From positions 1 to 63,030 of the forward strand of contig CABUBU010000007.1 of assembly GCA_902489795.1 (NCBI GenBank): a stretch of DNA of 63,030 bases, written 5' to 3'. Both the position numbers and the translations under genes were made by a program. Under the pieces are notes generated by a model, which ran no database searches, was not told the origin of the DNA, and worked only from the letters and a program-made list of their open reading frames with translations. The stretch comes from an uncultured Azospirillum sp. (GTDB lineage Bacteria; Pseudomonadota; Alphaproteobacteria; RF32; CAG-239). Of this stretch, positions 45,365 to 52,728 are shown piece after piece. Within the stretch, counting starts at the first letter, position 1, and the number at the start of each line of letters is the position of its first letter.

Positions 45365-46111
45365 ATGAGTCAGGAAATTATCAGCGAAATCAAAAACCAC
45401 ACCGGCATCATCACGCTCAAAACCGAAGACGGGCTGAACGCCGTCAGCCGCCGGATGCTGGCGGAAATCGCCGAAGCGGCAACCGCCATGGACATGAACG
45501 ACAAAGTCAAGGCCATCATCATCCGCGGCGGAGAAAAAGCCTTTTCCACCGGCATCGACGTCAACGAATTCGTGGCCGACGTCAATCCCTCGGTATTGGA
45601 GGAAATGTACGAGAACTTTGAAAAAATCGCCGACATCAAAAAGCCGGTAATTGCCGCCGTCAGCGGATACGCCTTGGGAATCGGCTTTGAAATGGCTCTG
45701 GCCTGCGACATCGTGTTTGCTTCCGAAAGCGCCTGCTTCGGCCATCCGGACTTAAGTCTCGGCACGATCCCGGGCTTCGGCGCCACCCAGCGGCTGCCCA
45801 ACACCGTCGGCAAGTCCAAAACGATGGAAATGATCCTGACCGGCCGGGCGATGAACGCCCGCGAAGCCGAACGCACCGGCATCGTCAGCCGGATCATCCC
45901 GCTGCGCTATTTGTTCGACGAGGCATTCAACACTGCCGAACGGATCGCCGCTTTGCCCGATCTGGCCGTCAACACCTCGAAGGAATTGATCAAAACTGCC
46001 ATCAGCAACACCAATCTGGAAGAAGGGCTGGAGATCGAAAAACAGGTTTACAAGAGTTCGATTGCCTCTGACGAATTCCGCCAGAATCTGGCAAATCTGG
46101 CAAAAAAATAG
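45365..46111 (+). CDS. Enoyl-CoA hydratase/isomerase family protein
   Basis: 248 residues of the crotonase fold. KAFSTGIDVNEF forms the oxyanion-hole region, YALGIGFEMALACDIVFASESACFGHPDLSLGTIPG contains the second oxyanion residue and the Glu positions, and FGATQRLPNTVG follows. It probably hydrates or isomerises an acyl-CoA double bond; the physiological substrate is unknown. Linked position before rpsT-dnaA is conserved in the class. Confidence 0.9.
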   Translation: MSQEIISEIKNHTGIITLKTEDGLNAVSRRMLAEIAEAATAMDMNDKVKAIIIRGGEKAFSTGIDVNEFVADVNPSVLEEMYENFEKIADIKKPVIAAVSGYALGIGFEMALACDIVFASESACFGHPDLSLGTIPGFGATQRLPNTVGKSKTMEMILTGRAMNAREAERTGIVSRIIPLRYLFDEAFNTAERIAALPDLAVNTSKELIKTAISNTNLEEGLEIEKQVYKSSIASDEFRQNLANLAKK

Positions 46112-46141
46112 GAAAATCAGCATTTTTAATAAAAATTGTTG

Positions 46142-46171
46142 TTGACTAAAGAGCCTCTCAGAGTTTATAAA
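46142..46171 (+). promoter_or_regulatory. rpsT promoter
   Basis: TTGACT, 18-base spacer, TATAAA, 53 bases before the rpsT ATG. Confidence 0.6.
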
Positions 46172-46224
46172 GCTTATCAGAAAATATTTGTGATTAACTT
46201 AAATTTTGTACAGGATAAAATAAA

Positions 46225-46485
46225 ATGGCCAATCATAAATCGGCAAAAACCAGAATTAACCGCAACAGCAAACGCAGCGTTATCAACGGCGCCCGCAAGA
46301 GCAGAGTCCGCACTTTTGTCAAGAAGGTGGAAGCCGCCATTGCCGCCAGCGACAAGGAAACTGCCGCTGCCGCTTTCAAAACTGCGGAATCCGAACTGAT
46401 GAGATCCGTCCGCAAGGGCGTTTTCCCGATGAACAAAGTCGCAAGAACCGTTTCCCGTCTGTCGAAAAAGATCAAAGCTCTTTAA
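46225..46485 (+). CDS. rpsT: 30S ribosomal protein S20
   Basis: 86 residues, basic and helical: MANHKSAKTRINRNSKRS start, SRVRTFVKKVEAAI, then KGVFPMNKVARTVSRLSKKI. It binds 16S rRNA early in 30S assembly. AGGATAAAATAAA precedes ATG. Immediately followed by its own terminator and dnaA. Confidence 0.97.
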   Translation: MANHKSAKTRINRNSKRSVINGARKSRVRTFVKKVEAAIAASDKETAAAAFKTAESELMRSVRKGVFPMNKVARTVSRLSKKIKAL

Positions 46486-46515
46486 TCTGACAAAAAAGAA
46501 ACGCGGACTTTTGGA

Positions 46516-46558
46516 CCACATCCCCCGAAAATCAACGAAAGGGGATGTGGTTTCTTTT
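46516..46558 (+). terminator. Terminator after rpsT
   Basis: CCACATCCCC / GGGGATGTGG stem, 15-base loop, TTTCTTTT tail. Confidence 0.85.
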
Positions 46559-46792
46559 ATTTTAAAACGGCATTTTTTAAGGAATCCCGGCCGACTCTCG
46601 GGAAAACGCCTGTCAAGGAATTTAATTGCAATGTTCTACAAATGTTCTGTTGTTTTTTATTTCGTTCTGTGTTTAATAATTAGTTAATTTGCAGGCGGCG
46701 ACAGTCCGACTGACAAAAATTAAATTTTCAAGAAAAATTATTTATAACCGTTTTAACTTTAGACTGAAAACAACAAGAAGGATTTCGCTAAA
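46559..46792. other. dnaA upstream region, no clear origin signature
   Basis: AT-rich with short repeats (ATGTTCT twice near 46631-46649) but no good match to TTATCCACA DnaA boxes that I can see. It probably holds the dnaA promoter. I would not call it oriC. Confidence 0.4.
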
Positions 46793-48247
46793 ATGCCCGG
46801 AAAAGCAATAATGAATAATGAGGATGCGGTTCGGAACGAGTGGGGACAAATTTGCAGCCAGCTCAGAACGGAAGTGGGAGAAAAGGCTTTCGACAGCTGG
46901 CTCAAACCCCTGAGCGTCGGCTCCTTTGCCAACGGAATCATGAATATCTGTGTTCCTACCCGTTTTATGCGCAACTGGGTCATCACCAATTATTCCGACC
47001 GCATTCACAAAATCTGGGAAAAGAAAAATCCATCCATCAAAAGTATCAACTTCGTCGTTCAGGCAACCGAAGATCCGGCCGTCGGCATGCACAATTCTTC
47101 CTGTCGTTCGCTACTGAAAAAAATCGCTACCAGCCCGGCGCCGCAGACCGTTTACCAGCCGGGAACCGGACAGACCGCCGCCGAGTCGGCCGAATACGCC
47201 TCCTTCGGCGAATCCGGACAATCTTTGTCGGTGCCGCTCAACCCGCAATATACCTTCGACAATTTCGTGGTCGGCAAAACCAACGAATTTGCTTATGCCG
47301 CGGCGCGCAAAGTGGCAGAATCCGACAACATTCCCTTCAACCCGCTGTTTTTATATTCCGGTGTCGGCTTGGGCAAAACTCATCTGATGCACGCCATCGC
47401 CTGGCATATCAAGCAACGCTGCCCGGAAAAGAACATCGTCTACCTATCGGCGGAAAAATTCATGTACAAATTCGTCCGCGCCCTGCGCTACAAGGACACC
47501 GCCGCTTTCAAGGAACAATTCCGTTCGGTTGACGTGCTGATGGTGGACGACGTACAGTTCATGGGCGGCAAAGACTCGACTCAGGAAGAGTTTTTCTACA
47601 CCTTCAACTCCCTAATCGAAGAAGGCCGGCAGATTATCATTTCCGCCGACAAGTCCCCGTCCGATCTGGAAGGAATAGAATCGCGGCTGCGGTCGCGCCT
47701 CGGCTGCGGCCTAGTCGCCGACATTCATCCGACCGACTTTGACTTAAGAATCGGCATTTTGCAGGACAAGGCCAAACAGCTCAACTGCGAACTGCCGTAT
47801 AAAGTGGCCGAATTTCTGGCGCAGAAGATCACCGCCAACATTCGCGAACTGGAAGGCGCCCTACGTCGGGTGGTTGCGCACGCACAGCTGCTGCCGGGAA
47901 AGGAAATTTCGCTGGAAACGACTCAGGACGTGTTAAAAGACATGCTCCGCTCTTATGACCGCCGCACCACGATTGACGAGATCCAGAAAAAAGTGGCCGA
48001 ATACTTTAACATTTCGGTTAAGGAAATGCAGTCTTCCCGCCGCGCCCGCACGGTTGCCCGGCCGCGGCAGATTGCCATGTATCTGGCCAAACAACTGACT
48101 TCGCGTTCGCTGCCGGAAATCGGCCGCAAGTTCGACCGCGACCACACCACCGTCATGCATGCGGTGCGCAAAGTGGAAGAGCTAATCGTCGAAGACCAGA
48201 GTCTGGCGGAAAACGTCGACAGTTTGCGCCGCTCGCTGGAAGCCTGA
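46793..48247 (+). CDS. dnaA: Chromosomal replication initiator DnaA
   Basis: 484 residues. Domain I is at the N-terminus (EWGQICSQLRTEVGEKAFDSWLKPL). AAA+ domain III begins at YTFDNFVVGKTNEFAYAAA with Walker A SGVGLGKTH and Walker B VDVLMVDDVQF. Domain IV has the DNA-binding signature RDHTTVMHAVRKVEEL. It melts oriC with ATP. AAGGA lies ten bases before ATG; an alternative ATG seven codons in is possible. Followed by a terminator, then a polypurine tract before dnaN, an unusual separation. Confidence 0.97.
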   Translation: MPGKAIMNNEDAVRNEWGQICSQLRTEVGEKAFDSWLKPLSVGSFANGIMNICVPTRFMRNWVITNYSDRIHKIWEKKNPSIKSINFVVQATEDPAVGMHNSSCRSLLKKIATSPAPQTVYQPGTGQTAAESAEYASFGESGQSLSVPLNPQYTFDNFVVGKTNEFAYAAARKVAESDNIPFNPLFLYSGVGLGKTHLMHAIAWHIKQRCPEKNIVYLSAEKFMYKFVRALRYKDTAAFKEQFRSVDVLMVDDVQFMGGKDSTQEEFFYTFNSLIEEGRQIIISADKSPSDLEGIESRLRSRLGCGLVADIHPTDFDLRIGILQDKAKQLNCELPYKVAEFLAQKITANIRELEGALRRVVAHAQLLPGKEISLETTQDVLKDMLRSYDRRTTIDEIQKKVAEYFNISVKEMQSSRRARTVARPRQIAMYLAKQLTSRSLPEIGRKFDRDHTTVMHAVRKVEELIVEDQSLAENVDSLRRSLEA

Positions 48248-48267
48248 CAAAGATATAACGACAAAGC

Positions 48268-48293
48268 AAAAAGCCGGTTTAAAGCCGGCTTTT
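48268..48293 (+). terminator. Terminator after dnaA
   Basis: AAGCCGG / CCGGCTT stem with a TTTAAAG loop and a short T tail. Confidence 0.75.
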
Positions 48294-48335
48294 GTCGTAA
48301 TAAAAAAACAAGGCCGCGGCAAAGCGGTAATCTGC

Positions 48336-48842
48336 CGGAAAGTCCTTTTAAAAAACGAGAAAAAATACGGGAGAAAAAGAAAGAAAAGGGAAAAAGAGGC
48401 AGAGGCCGGGAAAAGGGGAAAAGGAAAAGCCAAAAGGGGAAGGGCAAAAGAAAGACCAAACAAGACAAATCGGACAGAGAAAAAATACGGGAGCTTAAAG
48501 AGGTGTCACAAAAGGGTAAAGAAAAAACAAGACACAAAAAAGCCGCGGAAGAGAAGGAAAGAGAGTAAGAAAGCGGGAACTTCAAAAAAGGCCGAGAGAG
48601 AGAAAGGTGAAAGGAAAAGAAAGCGGAAACATCAAAAAAAGCAGCGGGAAGAAAAGAAAAAGCCTCTAAAACAGAATGTAAAAATAAAGCCGCGGAAGAA
48701 AAGGAAGAAAAAAGAGAAACAGAGGAAAGAAAAAAACGGAAAAAGAAAAAAAGCCGAAAGAGAAAAGGCAAAAGAGGAAATAAAGGCAAGGAAAATAAAA
48801 TAAGCAAAGAGAACGGAAACGGAAAACAGAAGACAAAACGAT
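48336..48842. repeat. Polypurine tract (~500 bp) between dnaA and dnaN
   Basis: The plus strand is strongly A/G biased: the line 48361-48420 has five pyrimidines in 60 bases. No coding start. It resembles in composition, not in exact sequence, the tract at 29735-29975. Confidence 0.85.
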
Positions 48843-49300
48843 CAAAGTCGGGGCTGACGTATTGATCTTCAATGACAAAAAAACAGCTTTTGCTCGGGCT
48901 GTGCAAGTCGGCTCACGGCGTCGGCACCTGATGTCTGCCGAGGGGCATCTCGCATCTTCCTTAAACGCGGCAAGCAACGAAACCGGCGGCACCTGGTATC
49001 CGCCGGACGGTCATCTCGAATACGACGAAAGTTTCAAGGCGGAAGGCGTTCTGGAAACGCAGGAAGAAACGAACAGTAAACAGCCCCTCAACGGCTGGAA
49101 ATTGCCGGCACAATTAATGATTTTTCGCCGAATCGGGCAAACATTATGTTACGGTCATTTTGAAGGTCGGCGTCGTCAACGGACGGCTGCAGGTTACGGA
49201 GTCGGAAAAATGTGAAACACGGCTATGGTTCAACTTTTCCGAACTGCCGGAAAAGCTGTTTCCGCCGATGCGGAATTTTCTTGCGGACAACGGCCGGAAG
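48843..49300 (+). pseudogene. Decayed NUDIX hydrolase
   Basis: Three frames together spell a NUDT15-like NUDIX protein: KVGADVLIFNDKK, then (shifted) QLLLGLCKSAHGVGT and a stop where Trp is expected, then GGTWYPPDGHLEYDESF with a corrupted Nudix box, and finally (shifted) FFAESGKHYVTVILKVGVV and KCETRLWFNFSELPEKLFPP. The GTW...GHL core seems to occur twice, which suggests an internal duplication or recombination of two relatives. At least three frameshifts and one stop make it inactive. It lies between the polypurine tract and dnaN. Confidence 0.8.
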
Positions 49301-49434
49301 CACCGCTTCAGGTATAAAAAAACTGTTGACGACTCGTCTTTTTCGGTTTTGCTTTGGCAATATTATGCTATCATTTTTCACAGTCAAAAAGGCGGTCGTC
49401 TTTTAGTTGCAACAATTTATTCGGAATCAAGGCC

Positions 49435-50553
49435 ATGAAATTTGTTATTGAACGCGCAATTTTGTTAAAAACCCTCAACCACGTGCAGAGCATTGTTGAG
49501 AAGAGAAACACCATCCCGGTTCTTTCCAACGTAAGAATCGAGGCGCTCGGCGACGGCATCAGCTTTAAGGCCACCGACATGGACACCGAAATCACCGAAA
49601 TCGTCGACGCCAAGATCATTGAAACCGGCGCCACCACCGCACCGGCTCACATGCTTTACGACATCGTCCGCAAGCTGGCCGACGGCGCGGAAGTGGAGAT
49701 TACCTTCCCCGACGACAAAGGACAGCTGAGCATTGCCTCCGGTCGCTCGAAATTTGCCCTTTCCACCATCGGAGTGGAAGATTTTCCGGTCATTTCCGGC
49801 GACCAGCTGCCGATCAATTTCAGCATTGCCAGAGAAGAGCTGAAAGACGTGATCGACCGCACCCAGTTTGCCGTTTCCACCGAAGAAACCCGCTACTATC
49901 TGAACGGCCTTTACGTTCACGCCAAAAACGAAGGTTCGGCCAAAGTTCTGCGCGTTGTTGCCACCGACGGTCACCGTCTGGCATGCGTCGAATCGCCGCT
50001 GCCGCAGGGCGCGGAAAAAATTGCCGGCGTCATCATTCCGCGGAAAACCATCGGTGAAGTGCGCAAGCTGCTTGATGACACCAAGGCCGAAAACATCGAC
50101 ATTGCGCTTTCCGACAACAAAGTCCGCTTTACGCTGGAAGAAGTTACGCTTACTTCCAAACTTATCGACGGCACTTACCCCGACTATGAACGGGTGATTC
50201 CGACCGACAACGACAAGCTGTTGGAAGTGAAGGTGAAGGAGCTGGCCAACGCGGTTGACCGCGTGTCGGTGGTGGCGGAAAGAACCCGCGCAATCAAGAT
50301 GATCACCGAAGAAGCCAAAGTGGTCATTACCACCTCCAGTCCGGATCTCGGCAGCGCCTGGGAAGAACTGGAAGCCAAATATGACAACGAATCGCTTGAA
50401 GTCGGCTACAATTTCCGCTACCTGCTGGACATTCTGGGCGAAATCAAGGGCGAAAATGTTCAGATCAGTTTTTCCGACGCTTCGTCGCCGTCGGTCATTC
50501 ATGATACTTCCGACGCCAGCGCCATTTACGTTTTGATGCCGATGAGGGTATAA
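49435..50553 (+). CDS. dnaN: DNA polymerase III beta subunit (sliding clamp)
   Basis: 372 residues from the ATG at 49435, the conserved N-terminus MKFVIERAILLKTLNHVQSIVEKR. The clamp's conserved strands RNTIPVLSNVRIEA, FALSTIGVEDFP, TDGHRLACVE and the C-terminal YVLMPMRV (ending in the MPMR hallmark that binds polymerase partners) are present. It encircles DNA as a dimer and tethers Pol III. recF starts three bases after its stop. Confidence 0.97.
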   Translation: MKFVIERAILLKTLNHVQSIVEKRNTIPVLSNVRIEALGDGISFKATDMDTEITEIVDAKIIETGATTAPAHMLYDIVRKLADGAEVEITFPDDKGQLSIASGRSKFALSTIGVEDFPVISGDQLPINFSIAREELKDVIDRTQFAVSTEETRYYLNGLYVHAKNEGSAKVLRVVATDGHRLACVESPLPQGAEKIAGVIIPRKTIGEVRKLLDDTKAENIDIALSDNKVRFTLEEVTLTSKLIDGTYPDYERVIPTDNDKLLEVKVKELANAVDRVSVVAERTRAIKMITEEAKVVITTSSPDLGSAWEELEAKYDNESLEVGYNFRYLLDILGEIKGENVQISFSDASSPSVIHDTSDASAIYVLMPMRV

Positions 50554-50556
50554 ACG

Positions 50557-51774
50557 TTGGACAGTCTGGCCAAAAACATAAAAGAAGTCGTTTCCTTAAA
50601 GTCAGGCGTTACCCGCCTGACTTTAACCGATTTCAGAAACTATGCCTTCCTGCGGGTATCTCCCGGGCTGCGGCCGGTTATCATCACCGGCGAAAACGGC
50701 AGCGGTAAAACCAACATCCTGGAAGCAATTTCTTTCCTCACCCCGGGACGGGGACTGCGGAGCGCCAGACTGGCCGACATCAAACGTTTTACCCCGGCGG
50801 TGATCAGCGAAGACTATACACCGGGCAACGGCGGCTGGGCGGTTTCCGCCGTCATTGCCAAAAACGGCGAGGAATTCGAGATCGGTACCGCGGTTGAAAA
50901 AAACATTAAAGAGAGCGAGGACGAAACCCGCGTTTCCGACCGGAGAATCGTCAAAATCAACGGGCAGAAAGGCGTTTCTCAATCAGAGCTGGGACAATAC
51001 GTTTCCGCCATCTGGCTGACGCCGCAGATGGATCGGCTGTTTCGCGGCGGATCGCAGCCGCGGCGCAGTTTTCTCGACCGGTTGGTGTATGCCTTTGACA
51101 CCGAACATGCCAAAAGAACCTCGACTTTCGAGCATTTGTACAAACAGTGGTACCAGCTGATCAAAAGCACCAACGGGCATGCCGATCCTCATTGGTTGGA
51201 AAGCCTGGAGGAAAGCATGTCGGCCGTCGGCGTGGCAATCGCCGCCGCCCGACGGGAACAGATTGCGCGGCTGAACCGTTTTATCGAAAGCGCGCCGGAC
51301 GACGTTTTTCCCGACGTACAGCTGGAACTTTCCGGCACTATTGAGCAGATGCTTGACACCCTGCCGGCGGTGGAAACGGAAGACTACTACCGTCACAAAC
51401 TGGCCGGCGAACGCAAAAACGTCCTTTACAACGACGGGGTTGACGGCGTTAACCGCACCGATTTCAAAGTTTATTACAAAAAGAAAAGAATGCCGGCGGA
51501 ACTTTGTTCGACCGGCGAGCAGAAATCGCTTCTGGTCAGCATCATTTTAGCCCAGACCAAATGCCAGATCTTAAATCAGGGTTTTGCCCCGGTTCTGTTG
51601 CTGGACGAAGTCTGCGCCCATCTGGACGACGGCAAACGGGAAGCGCTGCTGGAAAAAATCCGCGAACTGGATCTGCAGGCCTTTATTACCGCCACCAACC
51701 CCGAACTGTTCGCCTCATTCAGCAACTATGCCGAATTTTGGGAAGTGAAAAACAACACGGTAACCTGCAGATGA
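50557..51774 (+). CDS. recF: DNA replication and repair protein RecF
   Basis: 405 residues with a TTG start, coupled to dnaN. SMC-like ATPase: RLTLTDFRNYAFLR, Walker A GENGSGKTNILEAI, signature CSTGEQKSLLVSIIL and Walker B VLLLDEVCAHLD. RecF loads RecA at gapped DNA with RecO and RecR. The N-terminal ~20 residues precede the usual start, so a downstream start is possible. Confidence 0.94.
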   Translation: MDSLAKNIKEVVSLKSGVTRLTLTDFRNYAFLRVSPGLRPVIITGENGSGKTNILEAISFLTPGRGLRSARLADIKRFTPAVISEDYTPGNGGWAVSAVIAKNGEEFEIGTAVEKNIKESEDETRVSDRRIVKINGQKGVSQSELGQYVSAIWLTPQMDRLFRGGSQPRRSFLDRLVYAFDTEHAKRTSTFEHLYKQWYQLIKSTNGHADPHWLESLEESMSAVGVAIAAARREQIARLNRFIESAPDDVFPDVQLELSGTIEQMLDTLPAVETEDYYRHKLAGERKNVLYNDGVDGVNRTDFKVYYKKKRMPAELCSTGEQKSLLVSIILAQTKCQILNQGFAPVLLLDEVCAHLDDGKREALLEKIRELDLQAFITATNPELFASFSNYAEFWEVKNNTVTCR

Positions 51775-52517
51775 CAAATTTTCGCCCCTTATACATATTT
51801 CTTGCGGCTTTGGCCGTCATTACCGTCTATGTGGCTTATGACGCCAAATACAATTATGTCAACTGGCGGACGGCCAATCGCAGCAGCGCCGGCATCGCCC
51901 CTTCCCCGCTCAAGGAAAAAGAAGCGGTGGTTCAGGTTTATGCCGCCCGCACTTACAACTGGCGCGGCTATTTTGCCGTTCATCCGTGGATTGCGGTAAA
52001 AAAGAAAAACGAAAACTTCTATACCGTTTATCAGGTTACCGCCTGGAACCTCTACCGCGGAAAGAGCGCCGTTTCCATTGAGAGGGACATTCCCGACCGC
52101 TACTGGTACGGCAAACGGCCGCAGCTTTTGCAGACATTAAAGGGAGAAGAGGCAGAAAAGGCCATTTCGGCAATCGAAAAAGCGGTCAGAGAATATCCGT
52201 TTGCCGACCGTTACCAGTTGTGGCCGGGTCCCAACAGCAACACTTTCGTCGCTTATGTTCTGCGGGAAGTTCCCGAACTGACGGTTGAGCTGCCGCCGAC
52301 GGCCATCGGCAAAGATTTTCTCGGCTATACGGTTTTTCATGCGCCGACGCCGAGCGGTACCGGTTATCAGGTTTCCATCCTCGGCGCGGTTTCGCTGATT
52401 GTCGGGCTGAAAGAAGGAATCGAACTCGGCCTGCTCGGACTTTCTTTCGGCATCGACTTTTATCCGCCGGCAATCAAACTGCCGGTTGTCGGCCGTGTCG
52501 GTTTTTCTGATCTGTAA
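51771..52517 (+). CDS. DUF3750 domain protein
   Basis: 248 residues, ATG overlapping the recF stop (ATGA). An N-terminal membrane helix (about 5-23) precedes the DUF3750 domain, with VVQVYAARTYNWRGYFAVHPWIAVK and WPGPNSNTFVAYVLREVPEL (an NTFV motif reminiscent of permuted papain-like folds), then GTGYQVSILGAVSLIVGLKEGIE. Function unknown; inner-membrane or periplasmic. Confidence 0.88.
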   Translation: MTNFRPLYIFLAALAVITVYVAYDAKYNYVNWRTANRSSAGIAPSPLKEKEAVVQVYAARTYNWRGYFAVHPWIAVKKKNENFYTVYQVTAWNLYRGKSAVSIERDIPDRYWYGKRPQLLQTLKGEEAEKAISAIEKAVREYPFADRYQLWPGPNSNTFVAYVLREVPELTVELPPTAIGKDFLGYTVFHAPTPSGTGYQVSILGAVSLIVGLKEGIELGLLGLSFGIDFYPPAIKLPVVGRVGFSDL

Positions 52518-52728
52518 TATAAAAAAAGACGACCGTTTTTTATTGCACTGTTCTTTTTATGCTTTTCTAACCTATTGAGAATAAAATATTTTCCTTGCTT
52601 TAAAAAAATAAATCTATATTATTTTTTTATAACCAATTTTTTATAACCAAAAGAAGATCATTTTTTATAGCAGAGCATCTGCATTTGAAATAAGAAAAAG
52701 CGCTTCGTTCACCAAAAAGGACATCCGC

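Noticed and set aside
46559..46792. Chromosome origin upstream of dnaA
   Set aside because: No cluster of DnaA boxes is visible, and alphaproteobacterial origins often lie away from dnaA.
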